Of a stretch of DNA of 64,000 nucleotides, positions 36,453 through 49,053 are shown piece by piece. Position 1 is the stretch's first letter. Each line of letters begins with the position of its first letter. Source of the stretch: Cordilura impudica (Eukaryota > Arthropoda > Insecta > Diptera > Scathophagidae); assembly GCA_963682025.1 (NCBI GenBank), contig OY821520.1, forward strand, positions 180,672,626 through 180,736,625, in the 5' to 3' direction. The notes below the pieces were generated by a model. It saw only the letters and a list, made by a program, of their open reading frames with translations, did no database searches and was not told the origin of the DNA. Both the position numbers and the translations under genes were made by a program.

Positions 36453-37940
36453 ATGGAGGACGAAGATTATTTGAACCTAAAGCGGAAAAGGGCAGAATCC
36501 GGTCATCCTGATTCTGCACAGTACAAAGATATGTACGAGACGGCGGCGCAGGAGATCAGCGATCTGAAGGCCAATATTATAATTTTAATGGAGGAGAATG
36601 AAAAGCTGAGATCCAATATGAAAAATTGGGAAAAAATTATTGAGGCAAAACTTAATGAATCCGGTAACTCTGATGATGATATGGATGCGGTAAGCTCTGA
36701 AGACGACGTGCCACCAGCAAATTTTGAGAAGAAGACTTTGATTAATAAGCCGAAGAAGATTGTGAAGAGTGCCATGAAGGGATCTTCAGTCACCAAGGGC
36801 GGACAGAGCGTGAGTGGAACATCTGCAGGAAAGGCTGAAGCCAGCAACATCGCTACGGTCCAGAATGACAACGAGGCTAGTAATGGTAAGAATAAATCTA
36901 TACCGGCTATAACTGTATATAACATGAATATAAAGAGTTTGTCTGACGACGTGACGACATTGTTAGGTCACGGCAATTTTAATATTAAGATACTGAACAA
37001 AAATGTGTCAAATATAGGGGTCTGCACACTAGAGGATTTTGGAAAAGTTAAGGGGCTACTTTGTGAAAGAAACGTGAGTTTCTACACATTCACTCCCAAG
37101 GCACTGAGACCGTTCTCCGTGCTAATAGAGGGTCTATCGGACAGTTTTGAGGTCGGAGAGGTAAGGGGATATTTAGAGGGTCTAAGTATAAATATAGTTC
37201 TGAGTGGGATCCGCAAATTGGGCGGTGATAGATGGCTGGCGCAACTGGGTAGAGACTCCGACGTTAGGGCTTTCTACGGTATAAAATATATTTTACATTG
37301 TAAGGTTCGATTGGGGAAATTTAAACGTAAAGGACTAACGCAGTGTTTCAATTGTCAGCGTTTTGGGCACGTGTCCACGAACTGCCGAATGCCCTATAGG
37401 TGCGTGAAGTGTGGAGGGGACCATGGTCCCGGAAAGTGTAATGTTCCCCCTAAGGGCGAGAACAATAGGGAAACTATAATGACAGACCCTGTCACGGGAC
37501 AGATAACGCGTAGAATTGGATTGGCCGTTAGGTGTGCGAACTGCGACGTTGAGGGCCACGCCGCTAGCTCTAAGGAGTGCCCAAAGAGGACTGAGCTTCT
37601 TCGTAGGGTTGAGATGAGGAAAGTGACCGGAGTGCAAATTGGACGAGCGACAGTGGTTAACCCGGAGCGTGGTAATAGGACAGCGGGCGTTTCTTATGCT
37701 GCTGCTGCTAAATCGGCCTCGGTGCCTAAAATGACCATGAGCCGCGGTGTGGACTTGAGTGATGCTATGGCGCAATTTGACGTTTTGGACAGGGACTGCC
37801 ATCGTTTCTTTGGGGGAGGGATCCTTAAATGCTTAGAGAGAATTGGGGGTTTTGCTGGACAATACCGTAGTTTAACAACTGATGAGGATAGATCTCGGGC
37901 TCTGCTTGGGATGCTGATGACTGTACGACAGGATGGCTAG
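36453..37940 (+). CDS. Element B ORF1: Gag-like zinc-knuckle protein (unit 5)
   Basis: This 495-aa protein is homologous to element A ORF1 along its length. A coiled-coil N-terminal part (YETAAQEISDLKANIIILME) is followed by acidic and Lys-rich linkers, then a PRE/C2HC-like region (PFSVLIEGLSDSFEVGEVRG onward). CCHC knuckles lie at about residues 298-311, 317-329 and 361-376. The C-terminal motif FDVLDRDCHRFFGGGILKCL is shared with element A. The ATG at 36453 sits in ACCATGG, a good eukaryotic context. It ends 8 nt inside ORF2 (ATGGCTAG). Confidence 0.93.
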   Translation: MEDEDYLNLKRKRAESGHPDSAQYKDMYETAAQEISDLKANIIILMEENEKLRSNMKNWEKIIEAKLNESGNSDDDMDAVSSEDDVPPANFEKKTLINKPKKIVKSAMKGSSVTKGGQSVSGTSAGKAEASNIATVQNDNEASNGKNKSIPAITVYNMNIKSLSDDVTTLLGHGNFNIKILNKNVSNIGVCTLEDFGKVKGLLCERNVSFYTFTPKALRPFSVLIEGLSDSFEVGEVRGYLEGLSINIVLSGIRKLGGDRWLAQLGRDSDVRAFYGIKYILHCKVRLGKFKRKGLTQCFNCQRFGHVSTNCRMPYRCVKCGGDHGPGKCNVPPKGENNRETIMTDPVTGQITRRIGLAVRCANCDVEGHAASSKECPKRTELLRRVEMRKVTGVQIGRATVVNPERGNRTAGVSYAAAAKSASVPKMTMSRGVDLSDAMAQFDVLDRDCHRFFGGGILKCLERIGGFAGQYRSLTTDEDRSRALLGMLMTVRQDG

Positions 37941-40387
37941 GACACTCAAGTGCATTTTCATCAACGTAAATTCTATCGTTTCTAGACATAGGCGACATTA
38001 TTTGAACGTGTTCCTTAATACTCATAGACCTGACATCTTGCTTATTGTGGAACATAAACTCTCCCCTGGACATAAGATTGACTTTGGGGGGTATATAACA
38101 TATCGACAGAACCGACAAAGGGGACGTGGTGGAGGGACAGCTATCATTGTAAGGGACAACATACGTTGTGAGCGAATAGCGCTGGAGTCAGGGAATATTG
38201 AAAACACTGCGATTCGCATTGGCGGTGTTGGCGGGACAACTTTGACGGTAATATCAATGTACCTGAGACCTCAGGACACACTTCTTGTAACGGATCTTGA
38301 TGCAGTGATGGACTTGGCTAGGGTTGGGGGCGTTCTGATTGGGGCGGACCTTAATGCCAAACACCCATACTGGGGCGGAACTTTGACGAACTCTACCGGT
38401 AATGTGCTTCGCGATTTTATACTTTCTTGTCCATATATTGACATCTGCCAGACACACGGACCGACAAGGATTTCTCGGATGTCTTCGTCGTTCATAGATT
38501 TCTTTATGACTTCAACTGACGTGAACTTGATTGCGACTTCAGATAACGGACTTAAGACTCTGGACTTTGAATCGGACCATCGGGCGGTGGAAATTTTTGT
38601 TGAAGTAGGTGACCATATCTGTAGGGAAAAACCAACGTGTTATAATTTTGATAAAATGGACCGAAGACGTTTTAACAGGATACTGGATCAGGGACTACTG
38701 GACTGTGGACTACCCACGAACAGAAACGTGACAACACACGAGATAGATAATTGCATTGATCGTATGGAGGAAGCATTTCACAGTGCCATGGAATCTTCTA
38801 TTCCGAGGGTTCCTATGGGTAGCAGGGGGCTTTTGCAACTTTCTCCAGCTATACTTGCGTTTATTGCACAAAAGAAGAGATTGAGGAGGACATTGCAGAG
38901 GACAGAAGATCCTGGGCGGGTAAATATTCTAAGGGCAGACATAAGGAATCTGGACAGAATTATTCAGGGGGCTATTGCGGTATATGAACAGGAATTCTGG
39001 ACGAAACATTTGCAGGACATTCGTGTGGACAACAGGACATATCGTCGACTGAACCGGGCTACGGGCTGTCGAAGGCGGACACCTATTCCAGGATTGGAGG
39101 GAGTAGGGGGCATCTTGGTATCTGACGATACGGGGAGGGCAAACTTGTTGGCGGACCATTTTAGTGGAGTGCATGCTGGCGGTCGGAGGCTGCAATCTGA
39201 CATAGTAGTTGACCATGTGGTAAGAGAGACATCTGGTCTAATTAACAGGACACCCTTGATGGTATTTGGGGGCAGATATATGGCGGACGGAAGTTCTGTT
39301 GGTGACACTAGGGAATTGAGGGTACATGGGTTTATTGGACCATCTGACATCGGACAGGCCTTGCGAAAGAGAGGTAGTAAGAGGTCGAGTGGAAAGGACG
39401 GAATTCCGGACATAGTTCTAAGGGGAACTGATAGGATTGCCTGGGAGTTTTTGGCAACCCTGCTGAATCACTGTATTAACCTGGGCTATTTTCCGGTAAA
39501 ATGGAAGGAAGCCCTGGTTGTTCCTATTTTGAAAGCAGGATCTAATCCCTCACGGGGTGAGAACTATAGACCTATATCCCTTCTTTCCGCATTTGGAAAG
39601 TTGTTGGAGTACTTTGTCTTGGACAGGATTCGTGATAGGATTTCCCACGGGGACATTTTAAAGGACTGCCAGTTTGGGTTCAGGGCTGGACACTCGACTT
39701 CACACGCGCTAATGGTATTCTCTAACTATGTGACTAAGGGATTGAACAGCAGATACGCTACTATTGCAGTGAGCCTTGACTTTTCTAAGGCATTTGACAC
39801 TGCATGGCAGGATGGGATAATTTACAAAATGATGACAAAGGGCTTTGATCGGAGTATTTGTAGAATGGTTGCGGACTTTTTGAATGACCGTACTCTTAGG
39901 GTGAGAGTCGGTGAAAAACTCTCTGATATTAGGAACATTACTGCAGGAGTGCCGCAGGGATCTCTTCTGGGGCCTGTCCTTTATAATATTTTTATTTCTG
40001 ACATACCTCAACCACCTGAGGGTGACTTGTTATTGATTTATGCGGACGATATTTTGGTTGCGGCATCTGGGACTAGGGCTAAAACGACAAATAGAAGGGT
40101 AAATACTTACCTAGGGATCCTCTCGGCTTATTTTAATCAGTGGGGCCTGGTGCTGAATGTTGGCAAGTGCAATGGTATCATGATAAAAGGAAGGCGCGGG
40201 CGCCTGTATCGTAACGCTAGGGTGTTCGAACCTACCCTGAAGGTTGGTACTGAGAGTATAGTCGTGAAGGATAGGATTAAATATTTAGGTGTTATATTTT
40301 GCGAAAATTTTGAGTTCTATAGGCACATGGACTATATATTGGAGAAGGTGAAGAGGGTGTACTGGGTGTACCATCGTATAATAGGTA

Positions 40388-41693
40388 ACGGGTGATTTTT
40401 TTGAGGTTAGGATTTTCATGCATTAGTATTTGACAGATCACGTGGGATTTCAGACATGGTGTCAAAGAGAAAGATGCTCAGTATGCTTTGACATTTCATC
40501 ATGAATAGACTTACTAACGAGCAACGCTTGCAAATCATTGAATTTTATTACCAAAATCAGTGTTCGGTTCGAAATGTGTTTCGCGCTTTACGTCCGATTT
40601 ATGGTCTACATAATCGACCAAGTGAGCAAACAATTAATGCGATTGTGACCAAGTTTCGCACTCAGTTTACTTTATTGGACATTAAACCAACCACACGAAT
40701 GCGTACAGTGCGTACAGAAGAGAATATTGCGTCTGTTTCTGAGAGTGTTACTGAAGTCCGTGAAATGTCGATTCGTCGCCGTTCGCAGCAATTGGGTTTG
40801 TGTTATTCGACCACATGGAAGATTTTACGCAAAGATCTTGGTGTAAAACCGTATAAAATACAGCTCGTGCAAGAACTGAAGCCGAACGATCTGCCACAAC
40901 GTCTAATTTTCAGTGAATGGGCCCTAGAAAAGTTGGCAGAAAATCCGCTTTTTTATCGACAAATTTTGTTCAGCGATGAGGCTCATTTCTGGTTGAATGG
41001 CTTCGTAAATAAGCAAAATTGCCGTATTTGGAGTGAAGAGCAACCAGAAGCCGTTCAAGAACTGCCCATGCATCCCGAAAAATGCACTGTTTGGTGTGGT
41101 TTGTACGCTGGTGGAATCATTGGATCGTATTTTTTCAAAGATGCTGTTGGACGCAACGTTACGGTGAATGGCGATCGCTATCGTTCGATGCTAACAAACT
41201 TTTTGTTGCCAAAAATGGAAGAACTGAACTTGGTTGACATGTGGTTTCAACAAGATGGCGCTACATGCCACACAGCTCGCGATTCTATGGCCATTTTGAG
41301 GGAAAACTTCGGAGAACAATTCATCTCAAGAAATGGACCGGTAAGTTGGCCACCAAGATCATGCGATTTGACGCCTTTAGACTATTTTTTGTGGGGCTAC
41401 GTCAAGTCTAAAGTCTACAGAAATAAGCCAGCAACTATTCCAGCTTTGGAAGACAACATTTCCGAAGAAATTCGGGCTATTCCGGCCGAAATGCTCGAAA
41501 AAGTTGGCCAAAATTGGACTTTCCGAATGGACCACCTAAGACGCAGCCGCGGTCAACATTTAAATGAAATTATCTTCAAAAAGTAAATGTCATGGACCAA
41601 TCTAACGTTTCAAATAAAGAACCGATGAGATTTTGCAAATTTTATGCGTTTTTTTTTAAAAAAAAGTTATCAAGCTCTTAAAAAATCACCCGT
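40388..41693 (+). mobile_element. Tc1/mariner-superfamily transposon nested in element B
   Basis: This 1,306-bp DNA transposon inserted at a TA in ORF2 and duplicated it (40386-40387 and 41694-41695). The terminal inverted repeats share a perfect 14 bp, ACGGGTGATTTTTT (40388-40401 and the complement of 41680-41693), and diverge inward. The insertion is absent from units 6 and 7, whose sequence (AATAGGTAGAAAAGG) is the empty site. It is therefore younger than the spread of element B to several units, or has been lost from the others by recombination. Confidence 0.96.
40501..41586 (+). CDS. Tc1/mariner-type transposase
   Basis: This 361-aa cut-and-paste transposase has an N-terminal helix-turn-helix region (LTNEQRLQIIEFYYQNQCSV, about residues 4-45) and a second HTH-like region (about 90-125). 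The catalytic triad is at Asp159 (LFSDEAHFW), Asp252 (FQQDGATCHTAR) and Asp289 (PRSCDLTPLDYFLWG), with 36 residues between the last two. That spacing exceeds the classical mariner DD34D and is near maT-like groups. The frame is complete and all three Asp are present, so it could be functional. Confidence 0.94.
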   Translation: MNRLTNEQRLQIIEFYYQNQCSVRNVFRALRPIYGLHNRPSEQTINAIVTKFRTQFTLLDIKPTTRMRTVRTEENIASVSESVTEVREMSIRRRSQQLGLCYSTTWKILRKDLGVKPYKIQLVQELKPNDLPQRLIFSEWALEKLAENPLFYRQILFSDEAHFWLNGFVNKQNCRIWSEEQPEAVQELPMHPEKCTVWCGLYAGGIIGSYFFKDAVGRNVTVNGDRYRSMLTNFLLPKMEELNLVDMWFQQDGATCHTARDSMAILRENFGEQFISRNGPVSWPPRSCDLTPLDYFLWGYVKSKVYRNKPATIPALEDNISEEIRAIPAEMLEKVGQNWTFRMDHLRRSRGQHLNEIIFKK

Positions 41694-42493
41694 TAGAAAA
41701 GGTGGTATCAGTCCCAGAGTGCGGCTGTTAATATATTTTCAGATAATAAGGCCTCTCATATCCTACGCCTTTCCTATCTGGTTCGGAATTTCTTCCCGCC
41801 AGATGGAGAGGCTTAGGGTATGGGAACGGCGTATTTTTGCGGCTTGTTTGGGGCTGAGACCTGAGATTGGACCAGATGGTGTGCTGCGCAGCCCATCTTG
41901 TAGGGTGATCTACGATAATGTAGGTTCCCCTAGAATAGATGTTTTCATGATAAACTCCGCTATCAGATTCTTGGAAAGGGCATCCGCTCTAGATAATGGT
42001 TTGGTTGGGGAGTGCTTCACATCTGCGCGGGATCTAGAACTGGTTCTTAACAATGGTTATGTGTCTCCAGTGGACCTATTGACATTACGGGATGGGGATT
42101 ATCTTTTCGAGGGTGCAGACCTTTTATTTTATCATAGGAGGATACGGTCTTTTGACATGGGGAATTTGGTGTATAACACCTCCCAGTAGGTCATCGGCCT
42201 CTCTCTTCTTTCTATTGTATATATTTTTCCTTTTATTTATTTAAGTATAGTAATAAGTTTTAGTTTTAAGCAGTAGCATAAGTTTGATTGTTTCCTTTTT
42301 TTTAATTTCCTTTTTAAGGAAAATTTATAATAGTGTATTCATATTTAGGAGTGTCCCAGCAAAGCTGGATTTTAATATGTGAGATAAGTTAAGTCCTTGA
42401 AAAGTATATTAGTACGTAAGGAATGTATGTAATTTGAAACTAGTTCGTAAGAGTAATATGTAATAGAATATTTTGGGAAATAAATTGTTAATT

Positions 42494-42506
42494 GATTAAA
42501 AATTAT
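42494..42506 (+). repeat. Element B target-site duplication, 3' copy (unit 5)
   Basis: GATTAAAAATTAT, followed by the native H4 5' UTR (TAGTTCTTGTG). Confidence 0.94.
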
Positions 42507-42554
42507 TAGTTCTTGTGCAGCAATTGTGAAGTGTGTTAAGTGAAAATAAAGTGA

Positions 42555-42872
<318 letters not shown>

Positions 42873-42924
42873 ATATTTTTCTGGATAACATATGGCACAA
42901 ATTCAAACATTTTTAAAAACAATC

Positions 42925-42940
42925 GGTCCTTTTCAGGACC
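42925..42940 (+). terminator. H4 stem-loop, unit 5
   Basis: GGTCCTTTTCAGGACC. Confidence 0.95.
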
Positions 42941-43846
42941 ACTAAAAACTTAAAAAAAGAGTTAATACGTGTTGCAAATTTTTATTTATTTACCAATTTC
43001 TCAATATTTATTTTGAATTTTACGAAAATATTTCGTATTTGTGAAGAAAATAAATTAATATATTACAAATCAAGGTGATATTTTTTTTTTTTGGCGCCAA
43101 ACTTATATCACAGGAAAAAATATATTTTATATACGTATGCATTTTTATTTTCAATTTTACTTTAGTACAGTAACAGTTTCTATGGAATTTTGTGTATATA
43201 CATACGAATTTTCTTTTGTAAATTAGGGATTTTATCAAAATTGTTTCTTTAAGTTTTTGTAGAAGTTATTAAAAATCTAAATTTTTTGTATCACCCAATG
43301 ATAATTTTCAACAGAAAGTATTACAAAAATTTCAGATTGTTTTAAAATTCTATTATAATAGTTTAAAAACTAGTAATACCCGTAATATAAATTATATATT
43401 CAGTTATAAAAAAGTCAAATCACAATTAAATTTTCAATGAATTTTTATCAAATCTTTATATCTCAAATTTTTCGTATATATTATTTGAATTAAAATTTCT
43501 CACGCGAACAAAACAAAGTATTCTTTAACTCCTAATGGAAATGGCTGTACTCAATATAAAAAAAAACAGTTCAAACATACGCACACAAAATAAAAACGAA
43601 AATCTTTGTATGTATAAATAAAAGCAAGAACAAAATACAATCGAACGATTACGTTTGTGTGTGTGTATTTTTGTTTTCTTGTTATTATACACACATTCAA
43701 TTTATTTTGTTTTCTTGCTATTATACACACATTCGTTAATTTTCACCTATATTTAAAAAAAAAAAACAAACGAAATGGAAGGGAAAAATAGTAAAAATAA
43801 ATTTAGTTTTTGAAAAATTTCTTCTCTTTTTTGTAAAAGAATTTGT

Positions 43847-43862
43847 CGTCCTGAAAAGGACG
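43847..43862 (-). terminator. H2A stem-loop, unit 6
   Basis: CGTCCTTTTCAGGACG on the minus strand. Confidence 0.95.
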
Positions 43863-43906
43863 GATTGTTGTTGTTGTATTTTGTTTGTTTGTTTAGATAT
43901 CTCCAT

Positions 43907-44314
<408 letters not shown>

Positions 44315-44535
44315 TTAAGCACTGAATACACAAAATGATATCGTTTCGCCGAAGTACACTCGGTATTTATACTTTTTTTCAATGCTGTCGCTCACACAAT
44401 AGGGTTGATTTTTAGCTAGCACACAAGCTGACTTTATCGTTCAAACAATTGTACTTAATGAGCACTTTCGGCGTTAAAAAAATATACAATTTGTGAAAAG
44501 TGTTGTGTTTGTGAAAGGAAAATAACTAAAGAATA

Positions 44536-44913
44536 ATGCCTCCTAAAGCAAGTGGTAAAGCAGCTAAAAAGGCCGGCAAAGCCCAAAAGAATATCACGAA
44601 GAGTGGCGGTGACAAGACCAGAAGGAAGAAGCGCAAGGAAAGTTACGCCATCTACATTTACAAAGTGTTGAAGCAAGTACATCCTGATACTGGTATTTCT
44701 TCAAAGGCCATGAGTATCATGAACAGTTTTGTAAATGATATTTTTGAACGTATTGCCGCTGAAGCCTCTCGTTTAGCTCAATACAACAAACGTTCGACCA
44801 TTACCAGTCGGGAAATTCAAACTGCTGTCCGCCTATTGTTACCCGGTGAATTGGCTAAGCATGCTGTGAGCGAAGGTACAAAAGCTGTCACCAAATATAC
44901 CAGCTCCAAGTAA
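44536..44913 (+). CDS. His2B: Histone H2B, unit 6
   Basis: 125 aa, same protein as unit 1 with synonymous changes (AAG for AAA, GGC for GGT). The 5' leader lacks the TTTTAAGTG stretch found in other units. Confidence 0.98.
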   Translation: MPPKASGKAAKKAGKAQKNITKSGGDKTRRKKRKESYAIYIYKVLKQVHPDTGISSKAMSIMNSFVNDIFERIAAEASRLAQYNKRSTITSREIQTAVRLLLPGELAKHAVSEGTKAVTKYTSSK

Positions 44914-44944
44914 ATTCTGCCGTTGTGAAATTCCATATATAAAA

Positions 44945-44960
44945 GGCCCTTTTCAGGGCC
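44945..44960 (+). terminator. H2B stem-loop, unit 6
   Basis: GGCCCTTTTCAGGGCC. Confidence 0.95.
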
Positions 44961-45514
44961 ACAAAATTAATTCAAAAAGAGATTTTCTTGTTACTGCTAT
45001 TTTTTTTCTATTAATATAAAATCAAGATGATGATGGATGAATGAATCAAGAACTGAAAAAATGGACGATTCTAACATTTCCAAGATATATTAAGAAATTT
45101 TTTGTTTTTTTCTAATATAATTTTGCAATTACTAATAAATTGGTAAATCTTTTGTGAATATTTTAGTTTTTTCTGTAATTTAATATGAAAGGTATTTGAT
45201 TTTCTTAAACTTTCCATTCTTATTTTTTTTATATATATGAATACATATATATATACATATATATATTTAATTAATCTGTTTTCGTGTAATTATATCAATT
45301 CTCTACATGATTTTATATAATTTGTATTTTCTTCTAAAAACATAATTTTTAATTTCTTCCTCAGAATCTGCAAATCCTTATGAAATAATCTATGTTTTAA
45401 CTAATCTCTTCATTTACTTATATTTATTTTGAAATGTTTTTCCTAATATATTTTGTTATTAGGTAGAAAATTTGTTTAATTTGTAATTTAATCTCTTTTT
45501 AGTAAATATTTTGT

Positions 45515-45530
45515 AGCCCTGAAAAGGGCT
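45515..45530 (-). terminator. H1 stem-loop, unit 6
   Basis: AGCCCTTTTCAGGGCT on the minus strand. Confidence 0.95.
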
Positions 45531-45592
45531 GTTTAGATAATAAATCTTTTTTCGAATATCGAAAATAATTTGTTCTTCTTTTGGGAAAAAAT

Positions 45593-46291
45593 TTACTTTT
45601 TGCCGGCGGCTTTCTTGGCAGCTGGTTTCTTTGCTGCTGGAACAACTTTTTTCGATTTAGCTGCAACTACTGCGGCGGACTTTGCCTTTGGTGGTTTTGG
45701 TTTTGTTGCTGGTGCTTTTTTGATGGCAACAGCTGCGGCGGGTTTTGCTTTAACTGTACCAGTCTTTTTGGCGGTTTTTGCCTTCGACTTTTCGGTCTTT
45801 TTCTTTTCGGCCGTCTTCTTGGCAGCAGTTGCTTTCTTTACTGTAACAGCAGTTGCCTTCTTTTTGGTAGCAGCGGCAGTCTTCTTCTTTTTCTCACCAG
45901 CAGCCTTTTTCTTTTCAACAGCAGCTTTTGTTGGCTTGGGATCTTTTGAGGCAGCAACAGACAATTTGAATGAACCAGAAGCACCCTTACCTTTTGTTTG
46001 AATCAATTTTCCACTCGAAACGGCACCAACCAAATATTTCTTAATAAAAGGCGCCAATTTTTGGGAGTCTACCTTGTATGTACTATTCAGATATTTCTTA
46101 ATGGCTTGAATTGATGAACCACCACGTTCCTTTAAAGTTTTAATGGCAGCATCGACCATCACTTGTGTAGTGGGATGAGTTGCTGATGGTTTCTTTGCCT
46201 TAGTGGAGGCAGCTTTTTTAGCCTTTTTCTCTGCAGCGGGAGCAGCAGCAACTGGAGATGCGGCAGATTCAACAACAGCGGTATCAGACAT
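45593..46291 (-). CDS. His1: Linker histone H1, unit 6
   Basis: 232 aa, same protein with several synonymous changes. The upstream TATA-like string is degraded here (TTAAACAAG). Confidence 0.97.
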   Translation of the reverse strand: MSDTAVVESAASPVAAAPAAEKKAKKAASTKAKKPSATHPTTQVMVDAAIKTLKERGGSSIQAIKKYLNSTYKVDSQKLAPFIKKYLVGAVSSGKLIQTKGKGASGSFKLSVAASKDPKPTKAAVEKKKAAGEKKKKTAAATKKKATAVTVKKATAAKKTAEKKKTEKSKAKTAKKTGTVKAKPAAAVAIKKAPATKPKPPKAKSAAVVAAKSKKVVPAAKKPAAKKAAGKK

Positions 46292-48182
46292 GATTTTTTT
46301 TTTAATTTAATTTCAACACTTTAATATGAAACTTGTTTAACACTGTATATGCGTATATAGATTTTATGTGTACACCACTTTTTTGTGGGTACATCGATAT
46401 GTTGAGAAGCTCATAGTAGTCGAAACAAGCATTTTGCAAAATTTTTAGTGCGAGTGTGTATAAAATTTAACAAAAGTTTTTTCTGATTTTTAATTATTTC
46501 TACAATATTTTTGCAAAATTTAATCAATTTTCTTTTACAAATTAAAGCTTAGATATGACTGTTTATATATTAAAAAAGAAATTTTCATATTTAGTCTAAT
46601 TTAAGTTTTTACTGACATTTATCTATCCAGATTGTACAAATTTTCCTACAAAATATCAACAAAATTAATTAAATTTACTAAAACTTAGACATATTTCTGT
46701 AATAATTTAATGAAATATTGAAATCTTACATATTTTCTTAAAGCTCGATTAAAAATTTTACCAATAAAATGTTTTTTAGATTTTTAAAAATTATTTCAAA
46801 ATTTACTCTATTCTTGAGAAATTTTTTCATATTAGCAAAATTCTTATAAAGTTATTTTGTATAATTTTGCTCTTCACAAATGAAATTAAATAGATTTATG
46901 TATTATTTTTATGAAAAATTAAAATATTTAGTTACATTTTAACCAAAATATGTATAAACAATTAAATAATGAATTGAATTTTAAACAAAAACACTTTTAG
47001 TGCTAAAACTCATAGTACACATACGATTTATGATGTGCGTTATTGTATTTATAGAATCATATTTTATTTATTTTAACATCAAACTTAAAATTTTACAAAA
47101 AATGATTTAAAAATATATGTATGTATATTGAAAAATACTTTGTTTAATTAAATAATTTTGAATGAAATATTTGATACATTTTTTAATAATTTAAGTTAAA
47201 TTTCTTCACATTGGTGCAATTCATTTTGTATAGGTATCTGTATACAAATGAAAATAAATCCATTCAATCGTAATTATTTCGATAATTTCTTTTTTATGAA
47301 AAAATCAAAAACCGAATTTATGAAATTCTTTCGTAAGAATTAATATATTTATTTAGAAAATGAATTTTTCAAGGAAAAAAATTTTAATTTTCAACATATT
47401 AGATATATTTCAGTAAAAACTACTACTTCTAAATATAATTTTAAATAATCGAATTTTTTTCGCTTCATTTGAGAAAATATTCGTTTTGTCGATGAATATT
47501 TTTGCATTTGTTAATATTTGTTTGTTTGGAAACGTCTGTGAAAATAATAACAATTATAAAGCGAGATTCACAAACATTGTGATGTATTTGCAAAATTGTT
47601 TAACATTTTTTAATTCTTATATTAAAACAATTAGCGGAAAAAATAAAAATATTTCATTCTATTACTGCAAAATTTGCTATGAAAATTTTCATAAAATTAT
47701 ATAAAATGCAATTTATATTATTGAAGAATATAAATGAATATATTTAAAAAAAAAATATGATATAATTTTTTTTTTGGCGCCAAACTTACATCACAGGGAA
47801 AAAAGCAATTTACCGACGGCAAAATAATTTTAAAAAATGAAGTTATTAAAGCGAGATTCCCAAACAAAAACTAAAAAATATATTTATTTTACATTCTAAT
47901 GTAAAAAAAAAAATCTCAAAAATAGAAACAAAATGTCTGTCATATATTTATTATTGTTGTAGAAAAAGTTTTTATTAAAAAAAAAAAAAAGAAAAAAAAC
48001 GAAAATTTAAATTTTTTGGCGCCAACTGCATATCACAGAAAAATGTCAATTTACCGACGGCAAAATGATAATATATATATAAAAATCAATTTTGGCGCCA
48101 AACGGATATGAAAATAATATTAAATTAATGTAAAATTTATTTATTTTGTAGAAAAATATTGTCTCTTTCATAAATTTTTAGT
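46292..48182. other. H1-H3 long spacer, unit 6
   Basis: E2F-like sites lie at 47773-47784, 48015-48026 (TTTGGCGCCAAC) and 48091-48102. No gene is seen. Confidence 0.82.
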
Positions 48183-48198
48183 GGTCCTGAAAAGGACC
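48183..48198 (-). terminator. H3 stem-loop, unit 6
   Basis: GGTCCTTTTCAGGACC on the minus strand. Confidence 0.95.
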
Positions 48199-48233
48199 GA
48201 TTGTTTGAAAAAAATTTGTTAATTGGGCATAAT

Positions 48234-48882
<649 letters not shown>

Positions 48883-49053
48883 CTTTCAACTGCTAGCAGT
48901 CAAAGAGATAACAATTGTTTTTGTGCAAAGTGAAGATTTTCGATTATTTTATTTTGTGTTTGTGTGCTAACATATGGGAAAGGAAGTTTCTAAATCCTTG
49001 TCCAGTGTATAATTTTCGTTTTAAGTGGTTCGAATTTGTCGTGAAGGAGAACC

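Larger units (their letters stand above)
37933..42189 (+). pseudogene. Element B ORF2, interrupted by mariner (unit 5)
   Basis: Coding runs from 37933 to 40387 and resumes at 41696. The first part keeps the endonuclease and the reverse transcriptase core including YADD near residue 702. It then reads a few codons into the mariner terminal repeat and stops at 40395. The C-terminal 160 or so codons lie downstream of the insertion. Substitutions private to this copy include SKAFD for SRAFD and GTRAK for GPRAK. Confidence 0.93.
36282..42493 (+). mobile_element. Element B at the H4 start site, split by a mariner (unit 5)
   Basis: The element is 6,212 bp here, or 4,904 bp without the nested transposon and its duplicated TA. 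The 171-nt 5' UTR starts CTTTCAACTGCTAGCAG. ORF1, ORF2 and a roughly 300-nt 3' UTR with AATAAA near the end follow. It lies in the H4 sense direction with its 5' end 33 nt from the H4 TATA. ORF2 is severed by the mariner after about codon 818, so this copy cannot make the whole protein. It shares SNPs with the unit 7 copy against unit 6. Confidence 0.94.
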
